A program made the translations under genes and the position numbers. Below, in pieces: positions 6,361 through 12,873 of a stretch of DNA of 12,952 bases. The stretch covers positions 1-12,952 of the forward strand of contig CAZCKC010000107.1 in assembly GCA_964499235.1 (NCBI GenBank). Direction: 5' to 3'. Positions within the stretch are counted from its first letter, which is position 1. The number at the start of each line of letters is the position of its first letter. This DNA comes from JAFGRR01 sp964499235 (lineage in GTDB: Bacteria > Planctomycetota > Phycisphaerae > UBA1845 > Fen-1342). Under the pieces are notes generated by a model that was not told the origin of the DNA, searched no databases, and saw only the letters and a program-made list of their open reading frames with translations.

Positions 6361-6606
6361 TTACGTCCGCAGTTGCTTTTCGGCCTCGAGCCAGTCGCCT
6401 TCCGGCGTCCCGGGGCGGCCGTGCTTGACCCGGTCGGCGTAGATCTCGTAAGCCCGGGCCGCGGTCTGCTGGTAGCTGGGATGCTTGCCGCCGCCCGCCT
6501 TCTTCGTTGCCGTCTTAGTGGTGGCGGCCGTCTTTTTCGGTGCCGCCTTGGTCGCCGCCTTTTTCGTGGTCGTCTTCTTCGTCGTGCTCTTTGAAGCCTT
6601 GGCCAT
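6361..6606 (-). CDS. DUF2934 protein with lysine/alanine/threonine-rich histone-like tail
   Basis: The 81-aa product has two parts. Residues 2-38 are low-complexity repeats of Lys, Ala and Thr (KKTTTKKAATKAAPKKTAA), similar to the tails of histone H1-like and AlgP-like bacterial proteins, and could bind nucleic acid. Residues 45-80 form a DUF2934 motif, with ARAYEIYADRVKHGRPG and GDWLEAEKQLR, where the usual core is 'AYxhaexRGxxxGxxxxDWLxAExxl'. The molecular role of DUF2934 is not known. The ATG at 6606 has AAGGAGG about 10 nt upstream, which rules against the longer frame to 6672. It is co-oriented with the isomerase-like gene 89 bp upstream, with a hairpin in between, so it may have its own promoter. 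Confidence 0.8.
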   Translation of the reverse strand: MAKASKSTTKKTTTKKAATKAAPKKTAATTKTATKKAGGGKHPSYQQTAARAYEIYADRVKHGRPGTPEGDWLEAEKQLRT

Positions 6607-6647
6607 CGGGAACCAACCTCCTTGTTGCCGAAAAATGTTCGCCTGCT

Positions 6648-6666
6648 CAGCGGCGCCCTGCCGCTG
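6648..6666 (-). terminator. 7-bp hairpin after the isomerase-like gene
   Basis: Arms CAGCGGC (6648-6654) and GCCGCTG (6660-6666) pair perfectly around a 5-nt loop. On the minus strand it starts about 30 nt after the isomerase-like stop. A run of five U residues comes only about 11 nt after the stem, so it is a weak intrinsic terminator or a processing hairpin. Confidence 0.4.
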
Positions 6667-6695
6667 TCTCATGGCCGCTTGTCATCAGGCCGACG

Positions 6696-7664
6696 CTAGA
6701 ACCACCACGCGCCGCCGGCCGGCTCGCGCACCAGCAACTCCTTCAGGTACGCGACGGCCTTCTCGAACCCCTCCTGCACGCTCATCAGCGAGTCCTCGTG
6801 CTCGATCGAGATCACGCCGTCGTAGCCCTTCGTCCGCAGCATCATCACGAACGGCTTCCAGAACTCGTCGCCGTGCCCGTAGCCGCACGTGCGGAACACC
6901 CAGCTCCGCGCGCCCACGTCGCCATAGCTCTTCACGTCCAGCGTGCCGTTTTGCCGCGTGTTGTGCGGGTCGATCGCGGTGTCCTTGCCGTGCACGTGAA
7001 AAATGCAGCCGGCGTCGCCCAGGATCCGGGCCGACTCGACCGGGTCGATCCCCTGCCAGAAGAAATGCGAGGGATCGAGGTTCGCCCCGAGCTGCTCGCC
7101 CGCGGCCGCCCGCAGCTTCAAAATCGTCTCGGGGTTGTAGACGCAGAACCCCGGATGCGCCTCGAACGCGATCTTCACGCCCTCGTTCGCCGCCTCCTGG
7201 TTCTTTTTGGTCCAAAAGGGGATCAGCACCTCGTTCCACTGGTACGCCAGGATCGCGCTGAAGTCCGGCGGCCAGGGACACGTCACCCAGTTGGGCTGCC
7301 GGTCCCCGGGAGCACCGCCCGGACAGCCGGAAAAATTCACCACCACGTCCGTGCCTAGCTTCGGGGCCAGCTTCACGGCGACGTCATGGGCGGCCGCGTG
7401 CTCCTTCGCGATCTCCGGATCGGGATGAACCGGGTTGCCGTGCACGGCCAGCCCGATGATCTCGAGCCCGCGGTGCTTGACGTCGTCCCGGATCTTTTGC
7501 TGGGCCTGCGCGTCGGCCAGCACCTCGGCCGGCTCGAAGAACGGCTTGCCGGGGTAGCAGCCGACCGGGATCTCGATCGCATCCAGCCCGACCTGCTGGC
7601 AATAATCCAGCGCCTTGTCCCACCCCATCGCGGCCAGCCCCGCGCCCATCACGCCCAGCTTCAT
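6696..7664 (-). CDS. Sugar phosphate isomerase/epimerase-like TIM-barrel protein
   Basis: The 322-aa product belongs to the xylose-isomerase-like TIM barrel (AP_endonuc_2) group. It starts MKLGVMGAGLAAMGWDKALD and shows the strand-end motifs LDAIEIPVGCYPG, EIIGLAVHGNP and VVVNFSGCPGG. The likely metal-binding residues are E168 (FEAHPG), D197 and H200 (LDPSHFFW), H223 (IFHVHGKD) and E288 (SIEHED). These fit a divalent-metal site of the kind that catalyses proton transfer between sugar C1/C2 or epimerises ketoses. Substrate cannot be read from sequence. No signal peptide, so cytoplasmic. ATG 7664 is chosen because GAGGAG is 6 nt upstream; 13 further in-frame codons upstream lack a site. It diverges from rsmA and has a promoter with an overlapping palindrome. 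Confidence 0.88.
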   Translation of the reverse strand: MKLGVMGAGLAAMGWDKALDYCQQVGLDAIEIPVGCYPGKPFFEPAEVLADAQAQQKIRDDVKHRGLEIIGLAVHGNPVHPDPEIAKEHAAAHDVAVKLAPKLGTDVVVNFSGCPGGAPGDRQPNWVTCPWPPDFSAILAYQWNEVLIPFWTKKNQEAANEGVKIAFEAHPGFCVYNPETILKLRAAAGEQLGANLDPSHFFWQGIDPVESARILGDAGCIFHVHGKDTAIDPHNTRQNGTLDVKSYGDVGARSWVFRTCGYGHGDEFWKPFVMMLRTKGYDGVISIEHEDSLMSVQEGFEKAVAYLKELLVREPAGGAWWF

Positions 7665-7690
7665 GAACTGCTCCTCGCGCTCGAAACTCG

Positions 7691-7708
7691 GTGCCGTTCT
7701 CACGGCAC
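7691..7708. promoter_or_regulatory. Palindrome over the predicted transcription start of the isomerase-like gene
   Basis: GTGCCGT (7691-7697) and ACGGCAC (7702-7708) form perfect 7-bp arms around TCTC. The palindrome overlaps the end of the predicted -10 element and the expected start point, about 27 bp before the ATG. That is a typical position for a repressor operator. It could instead act as a leader hairpin in the mRNA. Confidence 0.4.
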
Positions 7709-7735
7709 TTTACAGATCGAGCTGCGCAGTCGCAA
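7707..7735 (-). promoter_or_regulatory. Candidate sigma-70-type promoter of the isomerase-like gene
   Basis: Read on the minus strand, a -35-like TTGCGA (7735-7730) and a -10-like TAAAGT (7712-7707) are 17 bp apart. Each matches four of six consensus positions. A start near 7700 gives a leader of roughly 36 nt including the GAGGAG site. The match is moderate, but the spacing and the GC-rich surroundings make it the best candidate in the gap. Confidence 0.4.
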
Positions 7736-7831
7736 CAACATGCGCCCGCGCGCGGCGTCCGCGAAAAACCCTCCCTCGTGGCCGAAATCGCCCGCTCCCC
7801 GCTGCGCCGGTCCGCCGCTATGCTGCCCCAC

Positions 7832-8707
7832 ATGCCCGGCCAAAGCGTCAGCCAGATCCGCCGCCTCCTCGCGCAGCACGACCTCCGCCCACAGCACCGC
7901 TTTGGGCAGAATTTCCTCGTCGATCGCAACTACCTGGAAAAGCTCCTCACCGCCGCCGACGTCCAGCCCGGCGAGGTGATCCTTGAGGTCGGCCCCGGTA
8001 CCGGCACGCTGACCGAGCTGCTGCTCGCCCGCGGCGCGCGGGTCGTCGCCGTCGAGATCGACCGCGGCCTGACAGCGCTGTTAACCGAGCACTTCGCTGG
8101 TACGCCGGACCTCTCGCTGCTCTGCGGCGACGTGCTGGCCAGCAAGCACGCGCTCGCGCCGGAGGTCGTGGCCGCTCTGGCCGCCGCCGCCGGCGACGGC
8201 GGCACGTTCAAGCTGGTCGCCAACCTGCCCTACCAGGTCGCGACGCCGCTGCTGATCGAGTTGCTGCACTTACACGAGCCGGCGCCGACGCGGCTGGCCG
8301 CCACCATCCAGCGCGAGGTCGCCGATCGCCTGCTCGCCGACGCCGGAACGCCCGCCTACGGTCCGCTCTCGGTGATCGCCCAGACGCTGGCGGCGATCAA
8401 GCCGATCGCCAACCTGCCGGCGAAGGTCTTCTGGCCGGCGCCGAAGGTGACCTCGACGATGGTGCAGCTGACGCCGGTCCCCGCCGATCAGCTGCCGGTC
8501 GCGGACGCGCCGGCCTTCGCGCGCTTCGTCCAGTCGGTCTTCAGCCAGCGGCGCAAGACGCTCCGCCGCGCGCTGACCAACCAGCAGCCGCAGGCCCTGC
8601 CCGCCCTGGCAGCGCTCAGAATTGACGGTGATGTTCGCCCAGAACAGCTAACGCCCGCTCAGTGGCAGGCGCTTTTTTCGGCGGGATCACCGCCGTCACG
8701 TGCGTGA
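7832..8707 (+). CDS. rsmA: 16S rRNA adenine(1518/1519)-N6 dimethyltransferase RsmA (KsgA)
   Basis: RsmA dimethylates two adjacent adenines in helix 45 of 16S rRNA late in 30S assembly, using S-adenosylmethionine. The 291-aa product has all hallmarks: RFGQNFLVD (23-31), the SAM motif EVGPGTGTLT (52-61), acidic residue E75 in VAVEID, the catalytic NLPY (131-134), YGPLSVIAQ (about 166-174), the AKVFWPAPKVTSTMV block (about 187-201) and a C-terminal RRKTLRRAL helix. Length is normal for the family. No Shine-Dalgarno site precedes either ATG (7820 or 7832). I prefer 7832 since it gives the usual short N-terminus. A TATGCT at 7819-7824 ends 7 nt before it, so a leaderless mRNA is possible. The last 92 nt overlap the convergent lipoprotein gene. 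Confidence 0.95.
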   Translation: MPGQSVSQIRRLLAQHDLRPQHRFGQNFLVDRNYLEKLLTAADVQPGEVILEVGPGTGTLTELLLARGARVVAVEIDRGLTALLTEHFAGTPDLSLLCGDVLASKHALAPEVVAALAAAAGDGGTFKLVANLPYQVATPLLIELLHLHEPAPTRLAATIQREVADRLLADAGTPAYGPLSVIAQTLAAIKPIANLPAKVFWPAPKVTSTMVQLTPVPADQLPVADAPAFARFVQSVFSQRRKTLRRALTNQQPQALPALAALRIDGDVRPEQLTPAQWQALFSAGSPPSRA

Positions 8708-9422
8708 CGTACTTCGAGATCACCGCCTGCACGAACCGCGCGTTGGTCACGTCGGTGTGCCCGCCGTAATAGCCGTACCGCGTGAACTCCGGCTGCCAGC
8801 GGATGTTCGTGACCCGGTCACGGTGCGCCGGCGGGTTGAAGCCCACCGCGCCGACCCCCTCCGTGCCGAGCTTGCCGTCGATCGTGCCGAAGATCTTCAT
8901 CGGGCCGGCCAGCACCGCGTCGCGCGGCGAGTAGAAGTTGTAGACTTGCCCCTTGATCCGCCGCAGCGCCTGGCTGATGTCGTAGTCGTACGAGAGGCTG
9001 CCCGACAGCAGGATCACGTTGTCAACCTCGTAGCCGGGGCGCAGGTCCTCGCAGGCGAAGATCGCCACCCCCGTGCCGGCCGACAGCCCGACGAGGTTGA
9101 TCGGCCGCCCCGGATAGGTGTCCGCGTAGCGCTCGATCGCCCGGGCCAGCCGGCTCGCGCCGAGCCGCGCGTTCACCTTCACCGCCTGGTCGATCGCCGG
9201 GTTGAAGGAGATCGTCCACGAGACGGCCGCCACCTCGCCCGTGTAGCCCGACGCCTCGAGCCCCTCGCGAATCCCCGTGTCACCGAAGTCGAGGTTGCCG
9301 GCCCCCGGACAGTAGAAGGTAATGCCGTTCTCGGCCCGCGGGCTGTAGTTCGGCCCGCAGCCGGTCGCCAGCGCCAGCCCCGCGGCCGCCAGCCCGATTC
9401 CGAACAGGATTCGCGTGTTCAT
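8616..9422 (-). CDS. Lipoprotein with alpha/beta-hydrolase-like triad
   Basis: The 268-aa product begins with a lipoprotein signal: a short basic N-region, a hydrophobic core (LFGIGLAAAGLAL) and lipobox ATGC with Cys22. The mature part shows an alpha/beta-hydrolase pattern: nucleophile elbow GLSAG with Ser114 after strand PINLV, a possible acid Asp168 in YSPRDAV after a strand, and a possible base His222 in YGGHTDV. It would be a lipid-anchored esterase, lipase or related enzyme at the cell envelope; substrate unknown. ATG 9422 has GAGG 6 nt upstream. The frame stays open far upstream to 10064, but that part is another gene's shadow. The last 30 codons overlap rsmA tail to tail. The 133-aa gene upstream may be in the same transcript. 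Confidence 0.82.
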   Translation of the reverse strand: MNTRILFGIGLAAAGLALATGCGPNYSPRAENGITFYCPGAGNLDFGDTGIREGLEASGYTGEVAAVSWTISFNPAIDQAVKVNARLGASRLARAIERYADTYPGRPINLVGLSAGTGVAIFACEDLRPGYEVDNVILLSGSLSYDYDISQALRRIKGQVYNFYSPRDAVLAGPMKIFGTIDGKLGTEGVGAVGFNPPAHRDRVTNIRWQPEFTRYGYYGGHTDVTNARFVQAVISKYVTHVTAVIPPKKAPATERALAVLGEHHRQF

Positions 9423-9477
9423 CCGTCGCCTCTTTCTTCCACCGCCTGCTGCAGCGATTGTGAGTGCGTGCTTCGCC

Positions 9478-9497
9478 GCGGTGACCGGCCTCACCGC
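9478..9497 (-). terminator. 7-bp hairpin between the 133-aa gene and the lipoprotein gene
   Basis: Arms GCGGTGA (9478-9484) and TCACCGC (9491-9497) pair perfectly around CCGGCC. It lies about 17 nt after the stop of the 133-aa gene on the minus strand. There is no U-run, so it may only partly separate the two genes. Confidence 0.35.
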
Positions 9498-9514
9498 CCC
9501 GCCCCGTCCCGACG

Positions 9515-9916
9515 TCAGCGACCGCCATCCGGCTGGCTGCCCGCCTTGAAGCCGGGAATCCGCAACTGCTCGACGGGCTTCTCGTCCGGGTGCACCGCGA
9601 AGACCTCCACCCGCGCGATGTCCTCGAACGGCACCACGATAACATAGGCGCCCACCGAGTAGTTCTCGTCCACCGGCACGCACTCGAACGCCAGCGCGCT
9701 GTTCGTGCCGATCTCCGCAATCTCCCGCATCTCGTAACTGAGCCCGTCCTTCAGGTACAGCACGATCCGCGTATCCAACTCGGACGCAAACGCCTCGTGG
9801 GCGGCCCGCCCGTTGTCCGCCCCCGTCGTGCCGAAGTGGCGCTCGGTGCAGCGCCGCCGTGCTTCGGCCAACTGCCGCTCGAGACCGCCATGATGAAACC
9901 AGTCGTAATTGAACAT
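9515..9916 (-). CDS. 133-aa protein of unknown function
   Basis: I do not recognise this protein. It starts MFNYDWFHHGG, continues with a charged helix (LERQLAEARRRCTERHFG), then a mixed region with VLYLKDGLSYEMREIAEIG, VPVDENYSVGAYVIVVPFEDIARVEVFAVHP and a C-terminal tail ending PDGGR. The second half looks beta-rich, like a small PH-like or barrel fold. It has no signal peptide or membrane span. The ATG at 9916 has AAGG 8 nt upstream; the ATG two codons earlier is too close to that site. It is divergent from queG across a 74-bp gap and lies 92 nt upstream of the lipoprotein gene on the same strand. Codon pattern and the clean start suggest it is real. Confidence 0.7.
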   Translation of the reverse strand: MFNYDWFHHGGLERQLAEARRRCTERHFGTTGADNGRAAHEAFASELDTRIVLYLKDGLSYEMREIAEIGTNSALAFECVPVDENYSVGAYVIVVPFEDIARVEVFAVHPDEKPVEQLRIPGFKAGSQPDGGR

Positions 9917-9952
9917 CGCCATCGCCTTCTTCCAGACACGCAGATTCGGACT

Positions 9953-9982
9953 TTGCGGCACGGACAGTGTCGCCGGTATCAT
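9953..9982 (+). promoter_or_regulatory. Candidate queG promoter giving a leaderless or near-leaderless mRNA
   Basis: TTGCGG (9953-9958) and TATCAT (9977-9982) are 18 bp apart; the -10 matches five of six consensus bases. It ends 8 nt before the queG ATG, so transcription would start at or just before the start codon. This agrees with the absence of a spaced Shine-Dalgarno site there. Confidence 0.4.
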
Positions 9983-9990
9983 CGACCAGG

Positions 9991-10947
9991 ATGGACCCAA
10001 TCGCGACCACCGCGCTGGTCAAATCGACCGCCCGCGACATCGGTTTCGACCGCGTCGGGATCACGCGGCCCGGGCCGGCCCCGACCGCCGACTATTATAG
10101 GTCATTCCTTCAGGCCGGCTACGCCGGGACGATGGACTACCTTTACCGGAACGCCGATATCCGCACGGCTGCGTCCGAGTTGCTCCCCGGCGCACAAGCC
10201 GTCATCTGCGTCGCCCTCAACTACAAACGTCCGCAAACCGCGAGCCCGCCGCCCGCCACACCCCCCACCGGGCGGGTCGCCCAGTACGCCCGCGGCCGCG
10301 ACTATCACGCGGTCCTCCACCGCATGCTGGCCGAGCTCGCTGCGCGGCTCCACGCCGCCATCGCCACCCCCTTCACCACGCGGGCCTGTGTCGACACCGC
10401 CCCGGTGCTCGAGCGCGACCTGGCCTTCCAGGCAGGCCTCGGCTGGTTTGGCAAGAACACGATGATCCTGCACCAGGACCTAGGCTCCTATTTCTTCCTG
10501 GGCGAGCTGTTCACCACGCTGCCCCTGGTCCCCGACCAGCCGATGAGCGATCACTGCGGGACCTGCACCCGCTGCCTGGACGCCTGCCCGACGGCCGCCT
10601 TTCCCGCCCCACGCGTCCTCGACGCCTCGCGCTGCATTTCCTACCTCACGATCGAGCACCGCGACACCATCGACCCCGAGCTCGCCGCCCGGATGGACGA
10701 CTGGGTCTTCGGCTGCGACATCTGCCAGCAGGTCTGCCCGTTCAACCGCAAGGCTCCCGCCGGCCGCCAGCCGGAGCTCATGGCCGACCAGCTCCCCGAG
10801 CGGCTCGACCTGCTCGAGCTCGTCCAACTCCGCAGCGGCGACTACAAGCGGCTCACGCGGCACTCCGCCACCCGCCGCGCCAGCCGCCCGATGTGGCGCC
10901 GCAACGCCGAGATCGCGCTCGCGAACCGCCGCCGGGCGGCGGAATGA
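9991..10947 (+). CDS. queG: Epoxyqueuosine reductase QueG
   Basis: QueG carries out the last step of queuosine synthesis, reducing epoxyqueuosine to queuosine in the wobble position of GUN-decoding tRNAs, with cobalamin and two 4Fe-4S clusters. The 318-aa product shows RDIGFDRVGI (about 15-24), RYARGRDYH-like QYARGRDYHAVLH (98-110), the catalytic-region CVDTAPVLERDLA with Asp135, GLGWFGKNTM (139-148) and two cysteine sets: C189, C192, C195, C199 and C215, C242, C245, C249. It ends with the usual RRASRPMWRRNAEIALAN segment. It lacks the C-terminal HEAT-like extension of the longer (about 380-aa) forms, as do many QueG proteins. ATG 9991 is chosen from family N-terminus; an upstream GTG at 9967 is less likely. 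Confidence 0.95.
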   Translation: MDPIATTALVKSTARDIGFDRVGITRPGPAPTADYYRSFLQAGYAGTMDYLYRNADIRTAASELLPGAQAVICVALNYKRPQTASPPPATPPTGRVAQYARGRDYHAVLHRMLAELAARLHAAIATPFTTRACVDTAPVLERDLAFQAGLGWFGKNTMILHQDLGSYFFLGELFTTLPLVPDQPMSDHCGTCTRCLDACPTAAFPAPRVLDASRCISYLTIEHRDTIDPELAARMDDWVFGCDICQQVCPFNRKAPAGRQPELMADQLPERLDLLELVQLRSGDYKRLTRHSATRRASRPMWRRNAEIALANRRRAAE

Positions 10948-10957
10948 GCCCCGGCGC

Positions 10958-10985
10958 TTGTTCGCCACGCGGTCTCGCCGATAAT
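10958..10985 (+). promoter_or_regulatory. Candidate promoter of the sugar-phosphate transferase gene
   Basis: TTGTTC (10958-10963) and GATAAT (10980-10985) are 16 bp apart in the 67-bp gap after queG. GATAAT matches five of six -10 bases; the -35 is weak. The start would fall near 10992, about 23 nt before the ATG, with GGAG at 10998-11001 as a distant ribosome site. Confidence 0.4.
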
Positions 10986-11014
10986 GACACGCGAGCCGGA
11001 GCGACGTTGGCGTT

Positions 11015-12430
11015 ATGCTGAAACAACACAGCCAAGTCATGTTGACGCTGTTCGTCCTCGCCGACGCCGTCGCCGTCGTCGCCGCGTGGCTGACCAGCTA
11101 CTGGCTGCGCTTCAGCTTCCTGCCGGTCGACCCCACCAAGGGCACCCCCGGTCTCGAAGACCGCTTCCTGCCAGCCCTGCCGTTCGTCATGATCGCCCAC
11201 CTGATCATCTTTCACCGCGTCGGGCTCTACCGCCCGCGACGGGTCAACTCCGTCTGGGCCGAGGTCCGCGACGTCCTCAAGGCGATGCTCGTCGCGGTCG
11301 TCGCCGTCGTCCTGATCGACTACGCCTTCCCCGCCTCCCACAAGATCAGCCGCAAGTTCATCGCCACCTACGCCGTCCTCGGCGCCGGCTTCTTCGTCTT
11401 CTTCCGCGTCAGCGTGCGGCTGCTGCTCCGCTGGCTGCGGTCGCGCGGGCGCAACCAACGCTTCGCGGCCGTCGTCGGCAGCGGCCGCAACGCCCAGCGG
11501 TTGCTCCAGGCCCTGCGACGCAACCGCTGGACCGGCATCGAGGTCGCCTACTTCGTCGACCACCGCGACGACCCGCCACGCCAGGGGCGGACGCTCCGCG
11601 GCGTGCCGGTCTACGGGCCCCTCGACGCGTTCAGCCGAATCTATGCCGAAAACCCGGTCGACGCAGTCTTCATCGCGCTGCCGGCCGAGCAGGCTCACCG
11701 CAGTGCCGCCATCCTCCGCGAACTCGAGTCCAGCCTGGCCGACGTCCGCATCGTGCCCGAGATGAACCCGTTCTACGCCATGCGCCCGCACGTCGGCGAG
11801 CTCGACAACGTGCCGATCCTCTCGCTCCGCCAGACGCCGCTGTACGGCTGGAACGCGCTGCTCAAGCGCGGCTTCGACCTCGTCGTCGGCGGGCTCTGCC
11901 TGCTGATCGCGACGCTCCCGATGCTGGCCATCGCCGTGCTAATCAAGCTCACCAGCCGCGGGCCCGTGCTCTACCGCCAGCGGCGCGTCGGCTTCGACGG
12001 CCACGCGTTCGACCTCGTCAAGTTCCGCACCATGCGCGTCGATGCCGAGGCCGCGACCGGCGCCGTCTGGGCCGAGCGCGACGATCCCCGCCGCACGCGC
12101 ATCGGCCGCTTCCTCCGCCGCACCAGCCTGGACGAGCTGCCGAACCTCTTCAACGTCATGACCGGCGACCTGTCGCTGGTGGGTCCGCGGCCGGAGCGGC
12201 CGGAGTTCATCGAGCAGTTCCAGCGCGAGATCCCGCGTTACATGCTGCGGCACAAGATCAAGGCCGGCATGACCGGCTACGCCCAGGTCCGCGGGCTGCG
12301 CGGCAACACGTCGCTCAAGAAGCGCATCCAGCACGACGTGTTCTATATCAAGCACTGGAGCCTGCTGCTTGACCTGCGGATCCTCGCCCAAACCGTCTTC
12401 GGCGTCTGGTTCAGTCGCCACGAAACCTAA
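11015..12430 (+). CDS. Polyprenyl-phosphate sugar-1-phosphate transferase (WcaJ/PglC superfamily)
   Basis: This enzyme moves a sugar-1-phosphate from a nucleotide sugar to undecaprenyl phosphate, the first membrane step of exopolysaccharide, capsule or O-antigen synthesis. The 471-aa product has the long WcaJ-type layout: four N-terminal membrane segments (about 8-31, 54-70, 88-104, 110-132), a CoA-binding-like domain with AVVGSGRNAQ (142-151), then the catalytic bacterial sugar transferase domain (about 272-471) starting ALLKRGFDLVVGG with a membrane hairpin, KFRTMRVDAE, TSLDELPNLFNV with the Asp-Glu pair D372-E373, LSLVGPRPERPEF and AGMTGYAQVRGLRG. All catalytic motifs are present. The sugar (often glucose or galactose) cannot be decided. 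No glycosyltransferase neighbours are visible; its stop overlaps the stop of the opposing methyltransferase fragment. Confidence 0.92.
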   Translation: MLKQHSQVMLTLFVLADAVAVVAAWLTSYWLRFSFLPVDPTKGTPGLEDRFLPALPFVMIAHLIIFHRVGLYRPRRVNSVWAEVRDVLKAMLVAVVAVVLIDYAFPASHKISRKFIATYAVLGAGFFVFFRVSVRLLLRWLRSRGRNQRFAAVVGSGRNAQRLLQALRRNRWTGIEVAYFVDHRDDPPRQGRTLRGVPVYGPLDAFSRIYAENPVDAVFIALPAEQAHRSAAILRELESSLADVRIVPEMNPFYAMRPHVGELDNVPILSLRQTPLYGWNALLKRGFDLVVGGLCLLIATLPMLAIAVLIKLTSRGPVLYRQRRVGFDGHAFDLVKFRTMRVDAEAATGAVWAERDDPRRTRIGRFLRRTSLDELPNLFNVMTGDLSLVGPRPERPEFIEQFQREIPRYMLRHKIKAGMTGYAQVRGLRGNTSLKKRIQHDVFYIKHWSLLLDLRILAQTVFGVWFSRHET

Positions 12431-12873
12431 CCGGTTGCCCATGAAGGGTGTCCCGTGCCCCGGGTCCCGGGTCCCGTGCCGCCGCCATGGCGAAAGCACT
12501 CGAGCACCTGGTCCTCGACCGCGCCCAGCATCGGCACGAATTGCACCGAGTTGGCGATGTTGTCCCCGCCGGCCGCACGGGTCAAAAACGCCGCGTGCTC
12601 CGGCGGCAGGTGGTACGTCTGCTGCTCGGGGTCGTAGTCGACCACCCCGCCCGTCACCAGCGCTCCGAGCCACTCGCGGACGTAGCGCTCGTTGAGCGGG
12701 GCGGCCGACGCGATCTGTACGCTCGTGCTCGGTGCGAGCGTCGCCATCTTCTCAAACAGCCCGCTGCGGTGCCCGAGCGACACCATCAACGCCAGCCCGG
12801 CGTGGTTGAGCATCGTCACCATCTCTTCGGCGAACGCGTTGAGCCGTTCCTGATCCATCACTTGCGTTGCCAT
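12427..12873 (-). pseudogene. 5' fragment of an Rv2258c-like winged-helix methyltransferase
   Basis: The first about 132 residues match the N-terminal half of a family of SAM-dependent methyltransferases (Rv2258c type, usually about 350 aa). Visible landmarks are FAEEMVTMLNHAGLALMVSLGHRSGLF (residues 14-40 region), LNERYVREWLGALVTGGVV (winged-helix part), YHLPPEHAAFLTRAAG and LECFRHGGG. After GGG the sequence becomes TGPGTRGTGHPSWATG and stops, translating a small repeat and flanking DNA. The whole SAM-binding domain is missing, so methyl transfer is not possible. The surviving start is good: ATG 12873 with GAGGAG 9 nt upstream. It might still make a small DNA-binding-like protein, but loss by rearrangement is simpler. 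Confidence 0.8.
12450..12480. repeat. Short GTCCCG repeat at the methyltransferase break
   Basis: GTCCCGTGCC occurs at 12450-12459 and again at 12471-12480, and a third GTCCCG is at 12464-12469. The middle piece CCGGGTCCCGG (12460-12470) is palindromic. The block fills the space between the transferase stop and the last codons with methyltransferase homology, so it marks the join. Confidence 0.6.

Noticed and set aside
6190..6594. Plus-strand frame of 134 codons over the gap and the DUF2934 gene
   Set aside because: Leu/Arg/Gly-rich repeats arise from the antisense of the Lys/Ala/Thr tail; no family signs.
9423..10064. N-terminal extension of the lipoprotein frame
   Set aside because: It overlaps the 133-aa gene in another frame, is Arg/Gly-rich, and the lipoprotein signal peptide with its own GAGG site starts at 9422.
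10853..11791. Minus-strand 312-codon frame opposite queG and the transferase
   Set aside because: Composition is Asp/Glu/Gly/Val/Ala-rich mirror coding of a GC-rich gene, with no motifs and no ribosome site judged convincing.
10984..12372. Long plus-strand frame of 462 codons within the sugar-phosphate transferase gene
   Set aside because: It is Arg/Pro/Ala-rich low-complexity noise in a second frame of a gene with full catalytic motifs.
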